Origin: Holophagales bacterium UBA5704
GTDB taxonomy: Bacteria > Acidobacteriota > Thermoanaerobaculia > Multivoradales > UBA5704
DNA: 41,477 nucleotides
Assembly: GCA_002420005.1 (NCBI GenBank)
Contig: DIHE01000033.1
Coordinates: 1 to 41,477 of the forward strand
Direction of reading: 5' to 3'
The notes below the pieces were generated by a model that worked only from the letters and a program-made list of their open reading frames with translations, did not search any database and had not been told where the DNA came from. Shown piece by piece: positions 17,882 through 33,800 of this stretch. The position numbers and the translations under genes were made by a program. Position 1 is the first letter of the stretch. Each line of letters begins with the position of its first letter.

Positions 17882-17910
17882 TTGACAGAGAAGGGCGCGG
17901 CCTCTAGCAT
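17882..17910 (+). promoter_or_regulatory. Strong sigma-70-like promoter P1 upstream of spoVG
   Basis: A consensus TTGACA (17882-17887) and TAGCAT (17905-17910) are separated by exactly 17 bp. They lie in the 200-bp gap between the lipoprotein and spoVG. This is the best promoter match in the window. Confidence 0.75.
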
Positions 17911-17934
17911 TACGGGCTCTGGTGTGAGCCCGGC

Positions 17935-17963
17935 GTTCCAGGGAGTGACACCGGGTATATAAT
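17935..17963 (+). promoter_or_regulatory. Second promoter P2 upstream of spoVG
   Basis: A perfect TATAAT at 17958-17963 has only a weak -35 match (GTTCCA at 17935-17940, 17 bp upstream). The sequence between the two -10 boxes contains GGTGT and ACACC as an inverted pair. The leader to the spoVG start would be about 100 nt. I see no recognised riboswitch in it. Confidence 0.5.
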
Positions 17964-18067
17964 GCCCCTAATAGCTCGCGCGGACTTGGAGCGGTTCTTC
18001 GGGAAGCAAGCGCATCCTGTTGGCCGCCCGTCCTTGGCCCGCCGCGAGCGACGGAGAGGGGCGCACC

Positions 18068-18478
18068 ATGGAGATCACCGAGGTCAAGGTTTTTCCGATT
18101 CAGGAGGAGAAGCTCAAAGCGTTCGTGTCGATCGTCTTTGATCATTGCTTCATGGTCAACGACATCAAGATCATCCAGGGCCGGGACGGGTTGTTCATCA
18201 GCATGCCCAGCCGGAAGAAGAAGAGCGGCGAGTTCAAGGACATCGCCCACCCGCTCAACAATGAGACGCGGCGGATGATCGAGGATCAGGTTCTTGGAGA
18301 ATATGAGCGCGTGTTGGGGGAGCGGGGAGAGAGGATGCCGATGGTGGCCTCTCTCGCCGGAAGTGGAGAGCCGCGGACCTCGCCGTCCGGGGCTGTAGAG
18401 CGGCCGGCGCCGCCGGAGCGGACGCTGGAGGAGGTGGAAGATTTTCACCTCCGCGATTCTTTTTGGACGGTCACCTGA
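18068..18478 (+). CDS. spoVG: SpoVG family RNA/DNA-binding regulator
   Basis: The 136-residue protein starts MEITEVKVFPIQEEKLKAFV and continues with DIKIIQGRDGLFISMPSRKK. That core (1-85) is the full SpoVG family domain. The C-terminal 50 residues are an extra acidic and proline-rich tail. SpoVG proteins bind nucleic acid and act as global regulators; despite the name they occur in many non-sporulating bacteria. GGAG at 18053-18056 precedes the start. Two promoters lie upstream (17882-17963). A strong hairpin follows the stop, before tRNA-Gln and prs. The spoVG-prs-ctc-pth order is also known in Bacillus. Confidence 0.95.
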   Translation: MEITEVKVFPIQEEKLKAFVSIVFDHCFMVNDIKIIQGRDGLFISMPSRKKKSGEFKDIAHPLNNETRRMIEDQVLGEYERVLGERGERMPMVASLAGSGEPRTSPSGAVERPAPPERTLEEVEDFHLRDSFWTVT

Positions 18479-18508
18479 GCGCGGCCCCCGGAAGCGGGAG
18501 CCGCGCTC
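18477..18508 (+). terminator. Strong hairpin after spoVG, before tRNA-Gln
   Basis: GAGCGCGGC (18477-18485) and GCCGCGCTC (18500-18508) form a perfect 9-bp stem, with a further CCCG/CGGG pairing inside. It overlaps the spoVG stop codon. No T-run follows, so it may be a processing or attenuation hairpin that separates the mRNA from the tRNA rather than a full terminator. Confidence 0.5.
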
Positions 18509-18534
18509 GATGTGGTACAAGGAGCACCCGAGAC

Positions 18535-18609
18535 TGGGGCGTCGCCAAGCGGTAAGGCACCAGACTTTGGATCTGGCACCCGGAGGTTCGAATCCTCCCG
18601 CCCCAACCA
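18535..18609 (+). tRNA. tRNA-Gln (anticodon TTG)
   Basis: The acceptor stem is TGGGGCG (18535-18541) with CGCCCCA (18599-18605), then discriminator A and an encoded CCA (18607-18609). The anticodon arm CCAGA-CTTTGGA-TCTGG gives anticodon TTG. The T-arm is GGAGG-TTCGAAT-CCTCC. It sits between spoVG and prs, as tRNA-Gln does upstream of prs in many Proteobacteria. Confidence 0.97.
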
Positions 18610-18696
18610 AGCGTGAGCACGAGAGGACCTGCCCGGTTCGATGAGGGCTCTGTCGGCACGGCAGGGTCTCTCCTTCCTGAGCACAAACGAGGGGAT

Positions 18697-19638
18697 ATGC
18701 CCGGCGAATTGAAGATCTTCGGAGGACGCGCGCATCCGGCCCTGGTGCAGGAGATCTGTGAATCCCTCAACCTGGTCGCCGGCAAGGTGACCGCCTACAA
18801 CTTTTCAGACGGCGAGATCTTCTGTCAGGTCGACGAGAACGTCCGTGGCTCGGACGTCTTCGTGGTCCAGCCGACCTGCGATCCGGTCAACGAGAACCTG
18901 ATGGAGCTGCTGATCATGCTGGACACGTTCAAGCGCTCCTCGGCCTCGCGGGTCACCGCGGTCATCCCGTACTACGGCTATGGCCGGCAGGACAAGAAGG
19001 ACCGGCCGCGCGTGCCGATCACCGCGAAGCTGGTCGCCGACCTGGTCTCCAAGGCGGGGGCCGACCGCGTCCTCACCCTGGACCTCCATGCCGACCAGAT
19101 CCAGGGCTTCTTCGACGTGCCGGTCGACCATCTGTTCGCCGCCCCGGTCCTCCTGGAGGCGATCCGCGACCTGAACCTCCCCGACATGGTCATCGTCTCT
19201 CCGGATGCCGGCGGCGTCGAGCGCGCCCGTGCCATCGCCAAGCGGATGGGGGTGGGGCTCGCCATCGTCGACAAGCGGCGCACCGCGCCGAACACCGCCG
19301 AGGTGATGCACGTCATCGGCGACGTGGACGGGTTGAACGCCCTCATCGTGGACGACATCATCGATACGGCCGGCACACTGACCAAGACCGTGGAGGCTCT
19401 CCTCGCCAAGGGGGCCCGCCGGGTGCTCGCGGCCGGAGTCCACGGCATCCTTTCCGGCCCGGCTCTGCAGCGGATCGACGAGTCGCCGCTCGAGGCCGTG
19501 CTCATCACCAACACGACGCCCCTGGAGGCGAAGCTCTCCCGCTCGCAGAAGCTGCGTCCGCTCTCGGTCGCATCCCTGCTCGGAGACGCCATCCGCCGCA
19601 TTCACGAGAACAGCTCTGTAAGCTCCTTGTTCGTATAG
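18697..19638 (+). CDS. prs: Ribose-phosphate pyrophosphokinase (PRPP synthetase)
   Basis: The start is ATG 18697, just after GAGGGG (18689-18694); the frame extends upstream only to the tRNA. The 313-residue length is normal for class I enzymes. Visible motifs are the ATP-site YYGYGRQDKKDRPRVPI, the metal-binding DLHADQIQGFF, the flexible-loop start VDKRRT and the PRPP-loop VDDIIDTAGTL. It makes phosphoribosyl pyrophosphate from ribose 5-phosphate and ATP in the cytoplasm, for nucleotide, histidine and tryptophan synthesis. It is followed by rplY and pth in one apparent operon. Confidence 0.98.
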   Translation: MPGELKIFGGRAHPALVQEICESLNLVAGKVTAYNFSDGEIFCQVDENVRGSDVFVVQPTCDPVNENLMELLIMLDTFKRSSASRVTAVIPYYGYGRQDKKDRPRVPITAKLVADLVSKAGADRVLTLDLHADQIQGFFDVPVDHLFAAPVLLEAIRDLNLPDMVIVSPDAGGVERARAIAKRMGVGLAIVDKRRTAPNTAEVMHVIGDVDGLNALIVDDIIDTAGTLTKTVEALLAKGARRVLAAGVHGILSGPALQRIDESPLEAVLITNTTPLEAKLSRSQKLRPLSVASLLGDAIRRIHENSSVSSLFV

Positions 19639-19675
19639 AACCGAACAGAGATCAAGAAGTGAGGACAACCGAATC

Positions 19676-20305
19676 ATGAGCGAAATGACGATCGAGGTCC
19701 AGAAGCGGGAGAGGACGGGGAAGGGTGGCAGCCGCGAGTCCCGCCGCAACGGCAACATTCCGGGCGTGGTCTACGGCGGCGGGAAGGACTCGGTGCCGAT
19801 CGAGCTCAACCGCAAGACGTTCGTCGAGCTGATGCGCAAGGCGGGCAGCGAGAACCCGGTCTTCCTGCTCAAGCTCGCCGGCAGCGGCCAGGAGCGCCAT
19901 GCCATTCTGCGCGACTTGCAGAAAGACCCGGTGAGCCGGATGGTGATCCATCTCGACTTCCAGCGCATCGAGATGACCCAGAAGCTGCGCATCACCGTTC
20001 CCGTCGAGCTGGTGGGCGTCGCGGTGGGCGTCAAGACCGAGGGAGGCCTCCTCGAGTTCATCACCCGCGAGCTGACCATCGACTGCCTGCCGGCCGACAT
20101 CCCGGCTCATCTCGAAGTGGACGTCACCAGCCTCCACGTCGGCCAGCACATCGAGGCGCGCGACGTGAAGCTGCCGAACGGGGTCACGCTGCACGACGAT
20201 CCCGACAAGGTGGTGGTGACGCTCGGCCATGTGCGCTCCGAGGACAAGGCGGCGGCCGATCAGGCCGAGCCCGAGGTCGTCAAGCGCGGAAAGGGTGAGG
20301 CCTGA
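19676..20305 (+). CDS. rplY: 50S ribosomal protein L25 (general stress protein Ctc, long form)
   Basis: The 209-residue protein starts at ATG 19676 with GAGGA (19661-19665) upstream. The N-terminal L25 domain (RTGKGGSRESRRNGNIPGVV) binds 5S rRNA. The C-terminal TL5/Ctc domain (about 100-190) includes LPADIPAHLEVDVTSLHVGQ. A short charged tail follows. It lies between prs and pth, its usual place, and its stop overlaps the start of pth. Confidence 0.97.
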   Translation: MSEMTIEVQKRERTGKGGSRESRRNGNIPGVVYGGGKDSVPIELNRKTFVELMRKAGSENPVFLLKLAGSGQERHAILRDLQKDPVSRMVIHLDFQRIEMTQKLRITVPVELVGVAVGVKTEGGLLEFITRELTIDCLPADIPAHLEVDVTSLHVGQHIEARDVKLPNGVTLHDDPDKVVVTLGHVRSEDKAAADQAEPEVVKRGKGEA

Positions 20306-20874
20306 GACCGGATCGCCTCATCCTGGGCCTGGGCAATCCCGGCCCGGAGTACCGCGACACCCGCCACAACGTGGGTTTCCGGGTGGTCGAGGAGCTCGCC
20401 CGCCGCTGGGGGATCTCCGCCGATCACCCGGAGTGCCACGCCCTGGTCGGAGGGGGCACGGACGGTCGGCCCTGGCTGGTTCGTCCGCAGACCTACATGA
20501 ACCGCAGCGGCTACGCCGCCCGGTGCCTCGTCGAGCGGCACGAGCTCGATCCGGAGCAGATGCTGGTGGTCTATGACGAGATCAACCTGCCGCTCGGCCG
20601 GTTGCGCGTGCGCCGGTCGGGCAGCCCGGCCGGCCACCGCGGTCTCGAATCCATCCTGGAAAACCTGCGCACCGACCAGATCCCCCGCCTGCGCCTAGGC
20701 ATCGCCCCCGAGACCGGCACTCCGGCGGGGGAGGGGCTTCCCGATTTCGTCCTTGCCCCGTTCGCCCCCGAGGAGCTGGAGACCGTGGACGCCATGATCC
20801 GGCGCGCCGCCGACGCCTGCGAAGTCTGGGCGGCCGAAGGCGTCGAGCCGGCAATGAACCGGTTCAACGGGTGA
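20302..20874 (+). CDS. pth: Peptidyl-tRNA hydrolase, apparent CTG start
   Basis: The protein (190 residues from the proposed start) reads L-R-P-D-R-L-I-L-G-L-G-N-P-G, then DTRHNVGF. Asn12 and His22 line up with the catalytic Asn10 and His20 of the E. coli enzyme, so the N-terminus is right. An in-frame TGA at 20296-20298 and the lack of ATG, GTG or TTG before the GNPG motif leave CTG 20302 as the start. It overlaps the L25 stop as CTGA, after AAGGG at 20291-20295. Starting at GTG 20371 would remove the catalytic residues. The enzyme frees tRNA from stalled peptidyl-tRNA in the cytoplasm. Further motifs are RPQTYMNRSG and SGSPAGHRGLESI. Confidence 0.94.
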   Translation: MRPDRLILGLGNPGPEYRDTRHNVGFRVVEELARRWGISADHPECHALVGGGTDGRPWLVRPQTYMNRSGYAARCLVERHELDPEQMLVVYDEINLPLGRLRVRRSGSPAGHRGLESILENLRTDQIPRLRLGIAPETGTPAGEGLPDFVLAPFAPEELETVDAMIRRAADACEVWAAEGVEPAMNRFNG

Positions 20875-20892
20875 TGGCGGGTCCGGTCACCC
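20869..20892. terminator. Hairpin between convergent pth and egtB-like genes
   Basis: GGGTGA (20869-20874) and TCACCC (20887-20892) form a perfect 6-bp stem with a 12-nt loop, over the pth stop and in front of the oppositely oriented stop at 20894. A T-run is absent, so this is a modest candidate. Confidence 0.35.
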
Positions 20893-20893
20893 C

Positions 20894-22159
20894 CTACCGC
20901 GCCAGCCGGATGCCGGTGAGCTGGAACCGTGTGTCCGCCGCCCAGAAGTTGCGGTAGCCGGGGCGGATGTGGTTCGCCGGGGTGGCGGCGGAGCCGCCGC
21001 GGAGGATGCGGACGTTGTCCATGAATTTGCCGTTGTATTCCATCAGCGGACCCTCGAACGGCCGGTAGCCCGGGTAGGGCTCGTAGTGGCTCGTGGTCCA
21101 CTCCCAGAGATCGCCGCCCATCTGCTGCAGGCCGGCGTGCGGGCTCGCGGGGCGGGGATGGAGGGCTCCGGAATCCAGGAAGTTGGCCCCCTCTCCCGGG
21201 AAGCCGGAGAGGCGCGCGGCGTGCTCCCATTCGCGCTCGGTGGGGAGGCGGACGCCTTGCCAGCGGGCGTAGGCGTCGGCTTCGTAGAAGCTCACGTGGC
21301 CGACCGGCTCGTCCGGATCGACCGGCCGGTCTCCGGCGAGCGTCCAGTGGCTCCAGGTGTCGTCTCCCTCCCCGGTCTTCTCCCAATACAGCGGCGCGGT
21401 CCACCCTTCGTCGCGCACCTTGGCCCAGCCGTTGGAGAGCCAGAGGAGGGGATTGCGGTAACCGCCGGCGGCCATGAAGGCAAGATACTCGCGGTTGGTC
21501 ACCAGCCGACTCGCGAGCGCGAAGTCCTCCAGCCAGGCCTTGTGGACGGGCATCTCGTTGTCCCAGCACCAACCGCCTTCGACGTTGCCGAAATCGTAGA
21601 GACCTCCCGCGAAGGGGACCCAGGTGAGCGGCGGGGCGGCCTCGTGCGGCGGGGGAGCGGCGTCGGCGCGGTAGGGCTCGCGCAGGCCGGGGACGTTGCT
21701 GCCGAGGATGTGCTTGACCTCGGTGACCAGCAGCTCCTGGTGCTGCTGCTCGTGCTGGATGCCGGTGACGATCAGAAAACCGAGCCGCTCCAGGTCCTCC
21801 TCGGGCGCGGTGCGGAGAAGCTCCGCCATGCGGGCGTCGACCGACTCGCGGAAGCAGAAGATCTCCTCGGTGGTCGGCCGGGTGACCAGGCCGCGGTGGT
21901 CGCGGCGGATGCGCGGTCCCAGGGTCTCGTAGTAGGAGTTGAGGACGTATTCGAGCCGGGCGTCCTCGGCGCGATAGAGACCCCAGGGCTCGAGGACGTT
22001 CTTGGCGAAAAACCAGGTGGTGTGGCCGAGGTTCCACCAGGGCGGGCTGACGTCCGGCATGGACTGGATGCGGAAGTCCTCGGGCCGCAAAGGCCGGCAG
22101 AGGTCGAGGCTGAGCTGGCGGGTGGCGGTGTAGCGGTCGAGGAGCTGCTCACGGGTCAC
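20894..22159 (-). CDS. egtB: EgtB-like iron-dependent sulfoxide synthase (ergothioneine biosynthesis type)
   Basis: The 421-residue protein starts at GTG 22159, with GGGAGGG about 10 nt upstream on the minus strand. The N-terminal DinB-like domain supplies the iron ligands His46 (LGHTTW), His135 and His139 (HEQQHQE). The C-terminal formylglycine-generating-enzyme-like domain has GGLYDFGNVEGGWCWDNE, LPTEREWEHAARL and GGDLWEWTTSHYEPYPGYRP. Together these are the EgtB/OvoA architecture. EgtB joins a thiol (gamma-glutamylcysteine or cysteine) to trimethylhistidine with oxygen. No egtD methyltransferase lies in the window, so the exact substrate is unproven. It is convergent with pth and divergent from the esterase-NRPS operon. 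Confidence 0.9.
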   Translation of the reverse strand: MTREQLLDRYTATRQLSLDLCRPLRPEDFRIQSMPDVSPPWWNLGHTTWFFAKNVLEPWGLYRAEDARLEYVLNSYYETLGPRIRRDHRGLVTRPTTEEIFCFRESVDARMAELLRTAPEEDLERLGFLIVTGIQHEQQHQELLVTEVKHILGSNVPGLREPYRADAAPPPHEAAPPLTWVPFAGGLYDFGNVEGGWCWDNEMPVHKAWLEDFALASRLVTNREYLAFMAAGGYRNPLLWLSNGWAKVRDEGWTAPLYWEKTGEGDDTWSHWTLAGDRPVDPDEPVGHVSFYEADAYARWQGVRLPTEREWEHAARLSGFPGEGANFLDSGALHPRPASPHAGLQQMGGDLWEWTTSHYEPYPGYRPFEGPLMEYNGKFMDNVRILRGGSAATPANHIRPGYRNFWAADTRFQLTGIRLAR

Positions 22160-22218
22160 GGTGGGGGTCCCTCCCGGTGCCTTACCCTATCAAAGAGGCC
22201 GGCCGACGGCGGCCCTGG

Positions 22219-22230
22219 TAGAATGGCGCG
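22219..22230 (+). promoter_or_regulatory. -10-like TAGAAT immediately before the esterase start
   Basis: TAGAAT (22219-22224) ends 6 nt before the ATG at 22231, with no Shine-Dalgarno sequence between. This layout fits a leaderless mRNA. The promoter would drive the esterase-NRPS operon. No good -35 element is seen. Confidence 0.5.
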
Positions 22231-23295
22231 ATGCACCGAAGGCTCTGGATCGTCCTGCTTCTCGCCCTCGCCGCGCCGGCACTCTGCGCCCAGGACGTCC
22301 CGGACACGCCGGGCCTGGAGGGTTTCAACATCCCGGCGACCGGAACGTACTTCTGGCGCTATGTGCCGCCGGACCTGCCGAAGGACCGGCCGCTGCCGGT
22401 GGTGGTGTTCTTCCATGGCTCGGGTGGCAAGCCGGAGAACTACTTCAACTTCATCCTCGGCCCGGCGCGGACGGCCGGGTGCGTGCTGGTGATGCCGAAG
22501 TCGAACAACGGGCTGGGCTGGGGCGATCCCTTGGACGAGCTGTCGGTCAGCGAGAGCCTGCGAATGACGCGCGCGGCAATCCAGGTGGACGAGCGGCGGA
22601 TCTCGGTCTCCGGCCACTCGGCGGGCGCGGCCTACGCCTATCTGATCGCCTACCAGACGCGCCAGCGCTACAGCGCCGTGTTCACCATGGGCTCGCGGTA
22701 TTACGAGGTGACCTCGGTCGCCGATCCGCTCTACAAGGCGCCGATCCGGATGTACTACGGAACCGAGGACCCGAACTATTTCCAGGGCTCGTACGCGGCC
22801 TTGAAGCAGCAGTGGGAGCGGCTCGGGGTGCCCTGGGAGGACGAGATCCGCGAGGGGGCGTTGCACCAGGAGATGTACACCTCCACCACCACCCGGGGGT
22901 TCCAGTTCCTGGTCGGCAAGAGCTACCCGGGCGCCTCTGCGGCGTGCGAACCGGGGCCGAACGTCCTGTGCCTGCGCGACGGCCGTTTCCGCGTCGAGGT
23001 CACCTGGCGCGACTTCTCGGCGCGGACGGGGCAGGGCACGGTCTCCTCCTGCTCGGCGGAAGGCTCGGGCATCTTCTGGTTCTTCGATCCGAGCAACTGG
23101 GAGATCCTGGTCAAGGTGCTCGACGGCTGCGCGCTCAATCAGCGGTACTGGGTGTTTCTCGCCGGGATCACCAACGTCGAGTACACCTTGACGGTGACCG
23201 ACACGCTCACCGGAGCGACCGCGACGTACCACAATCCGCTCGGCACGACCGCCGTCGGGGTCAACGACACCCAGGCTCTCGCCGTCTGTCCGTGA
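22231..23295 (+). CDS. Secreted alpha/beta-hydrolase (PHB depolymerase/feruloyl-esterase-like) with extra C-terminal domain
   Basis: The 354-residue protein has a signal peptide (MHRRLWIVLLLALAAPALCA). An alpha/beta-hydrolase domain follows, with the oxyanion region VVVFFHGSGGKPENY and the nucleophile motif GHSAG (Ser130). These features are typical of poly(3-hydroxybutyrate) depolymerase-like and feruloyl-esterase-like enzymes. From about residue 235 a separate, probably beta-sandwich domain begins at VLCLRDGRFRVEVTWRDF and ends LTVTDTLTGATATYHNPLG. I recall this type of tail from many secreted acidobacterial proteins. The next gene, an NRPS, starts 7 bp after the stop, so the two are probably co-transcribed. 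A role in cleaving the peptide product outside the cell is possible but unsupported. Confidence 0.85.
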   Translation: MHRRLWIVLLLALAAPALCAQDVPDTPGLEGFNIPATGTYFWRYVPPDLPKDRPLPVVVFFHGSGGKPENYFNFILGPARTAGCVLVMPKSNNGLGWGDPLDELSVSESLRMTRAAIQVDERRISVSGHSAGAAYAYLIAYQTRQRYSAVFTMGSRYYEVTSVADPLYKAPIRMYYGTEDPNYFQGSYAALKQQWERLGVPWEDEIREGALHQEMYTSTTTRGFQFLVGKSYPGASAACEPGPNVLCLRDGRFRVEVTWRDFSARTGQGTVSSCSAEGSGIFWFFDPSNWEILVKVLDGCALNQRYWVFLAGITNVEYTLTVTDTLTGATATYHNPLGTTAVGVNDTQALAVCP

Positions 23296-23302
23296 GCCGG
23301 CC

Positions 23303-30825
<7,523 letters not shown>

Positions 30826-30829
<4 letters not shown>

Positions 30830-33800
30830 GCCTCAACGACCGTCTCTCCAACCTGAGCCCGGCCCAGCGCGAGCTGTTCGAGCGTCTGCGTCGCAAGACG
30901 GAGAAACCCGCGCGCCCGGCACCGCCTCCCCTCGAACCGCGGCCCCCGGGCGACGCCTGGCCGCTCGCCTTCGACCAGGAGCGTCTGTGGTTTCTCCACC
31001 AGCTCGATCCGGCGGACGTCTCCTACAACATCGACCTGGTCATGCGCTTCACAGGGCCGCTCGACGTCCCGGCGCTCACCGCCTGCCTGTTCGAGGAGGT
31101 CCGCCGCCACGAGGCCTGGCGCACCACCTTCCCCACCCGCGACGGCCTGCCCGTCCAGGTCGTCGCACCGCCGGCCCCGGTGCCGCTCCCCACGATCGAC
31201 CTGGAAGGATTGCCGGAGGCGCTCCGCGCGGCGGAAGCGCTGCGGGTGACGCTCGCGGCGCTGCGCCTTCCCTTCGATCTCGCGCGCGGCCCTCTCGTCC
31301 GCTTCTGGCTGATCCGCCGCACGCCCCGGCTCCACGAGTGCGGCCTGGCGGCCCACCACATCGTGTTCGACGGCTATTCGTCGCAGATCTTCATGAACGA
31401 GCTCGCGCTCCTCTACCCCGCCTTCGCCGACCGCCGGCCGAGCCCGCTTCCCGCGCTCCCGGTGCAGTTCGCGGACTTCGCGGTCTGGCAGCGCGCCCTG
31501 CTCTCCGGCGAGGCGCTCGCGGAGCACCTCGACTACTGGACCGGCCATCTCGCCGGAGCGCCCCTGGTCCTCGACCTGCCCACCGACCGGCCGCGCCCCA
31601 GCCATGCCACCACCCGGGGCCGCCGCATCCCCCTCGCGTTCGGCCCTGCGCGCACGGCGGCGCTCAAGGCGTTCGCCCGCGGGCACCGGGTCACCTCGTT
31701 CATGACCTTCCTGGCGCTCTTCCAGACGTTCCTCGCCCGCCAGGCCGGCCAGGAGCGGGTGATCGTCGGCTCGCCGAATCTCAACCGCAACCACCCGGAG
31801 CTCTATGCGGTCATCGGATTCTTCCTCTCGCAATCGGTGTTCTGCACCGATCTCGGCGGCGATCCCTCCTTCCCGGAGCTGCTGGAGCGGGTGCGCCGGG
31901 TGACCCTGGACGCCTTCAAGCACCAGGACCTGCCGTTCGCCCGGCTGGTCGAGGCGTTGCAGCCGGAGCGCGACACGAGCCGGCCGCCGGTGGCCCAGGT
32001 GACCTTGCTCTACCAGGAAGAAGGAGCCGGCGCCGCTCCCGGACGCACCGGTCAGGTGGGAGCCTTGTGGATGGACCCGATCGAGCTCGACATCGGCGCG
32101 GCGGCCTCCGAGCTGACGCTGGCTCTCTGGGACAGCCCGGACGGATTCGCCGGCCACCTGGAGCACAACGCCGACCTGTTCGACACCAGCACCGCAGCCC
32201 GCTGGGCGGAAGGCCTGCTCGCCCTGACCGACGCCGTCCTCACCGGCACGGCCGCTCCCTTGAGCGCCCTCCCCCTGGAGAGCGAGGCCGCGGCGCACCA
32301 GGTCCGCCACGAGTGGAACGACACCGCCGCCCCGGCCGATCCACGGCCGGTCCACGAACGCTTCGCCGCCCAGGCCGAACGCACGCCGGACGCTCCCGCG
32401 ATCCTCGACGGCACCCGGCGCTGGACCTACCGCGAGCTGGCCGCCCAGGTCGCCCGGCGCGCCGCCCATCTGCGCGCCCGCGGTCTCGGTCCCGAAGACC
32501 GCGTCGCCGTCCGCCTCCCCCGCTCGGCCGAGCTGGTCGCCACCCTCCTCGCCGTCCTGGAAGTGGGGGCTGCCTATGTGCCGCTCGATCCGGCCTGGCC
32601 GGCGGAGAGAATGGCGCTGATCCTGGAGGATTGCGGAGCAGCGTGGGTGGTGGAGGAGGAAGAGGGAAAGGACGGCAAGGACAACAAGGACGATGAACAA
32701 AGGTCCTTGGAGTCCTTGGTGTCCCTGCCGTCCTTGGCCTCCCCCCACCAGCTCGCCTACCTCATCTACACCTCCGGCTCCACCGGCCGGCCCAAGGCCG
32801 TGGGGATCACCCACGGCAACCTCGCCGCGTTCCTCACCTGGGCGGTGGCGGTTTTTCCGGAGCTCCGCGGCGGCGTGCTGTTCTCCACCTCGGTCTGCTT
32901 CGACCTCTCGGTGTTCGAGATCTTCGGCACGCTCACCACGGGCGGCACTTTGATCGTGGCGGAGCACGCGCTGGCCCTCCCCGACCTGCCCGCCGCAGGC
33001 GAGGTGGAGCTGGTCAACACCGTCCCCTCGGCGCTGGCCGAGCTTCTACGGCTGGGTCCGCTCCCCGCGTCGGTGCGCACCGTCTCGCTGTGCGGCGAGC
33101 CGTTCTCCCGCCGCCTCGCGGAGGCGATCGAGGCGCGGGGCATCCCGCGGGCGGTCAACCTCTACGGCCCGACGGAGGACACGGTCTACTCCACCTGGAC
33201 CGAGGTGCCGCGTCGCGAGGCGCTGGAGCCGGCCATCGGGCGGTCGATCACTGGCTCGCGGGCCTGGGTGCTCGACCGCGGCCTGCGTCCCGTTCCCCTC
33301 GGGGCGCGCGGTCTGCTGTACCTGGCCGGAGACGGTCTGGCGCGGGGCTATCTCGGCCGGCCGGACCTGACCGCCGAGCGCTTCGTCCCCGATCCTCTGG
33401 CGGAAGCCCCGGGCGAGCGGATGTATGCGACCGGTGACCTCGCCCGCTGGCGCGCCGCCGGCACCCTCGAATTTCTCGGCCGCGCCGACCGCCAGGTGAA
33501 AGTGCGCGGCTTCCGCGTCGAGCCCGCCGAGATCGAAGCGGCGCTCGCCGCGCTCCCCGGAGTCGCCGCGGTCGCCGTGGCCCTGCGCGACGGCCGGCTC
33601 GCCGCCTGGCTCGTGCCCGCCACGGGAACCGATGGCCCGGCGCTCCTCGAAACCGCCCGCGCCGTCCTGCCCGACCGCCTGCCCCGCCACATGATCCCGG
33701 CTCTGTGGGCCTGGCTGCCCGCCCTCCCCCAGACGCCGAACGGCAAGGTGGACCACCGCGCGCTGCCGCTCCCCGGCGCCGCCGCGGACGACGCCTTCGT

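Noticed and set aside
18020..18040. Third copy of the GTCCTTGG repeat upstream of spoVG
   Set aside because: Only about 10 bases match (GTCCTTGGCC), which is too short to separate from chance in this composition.
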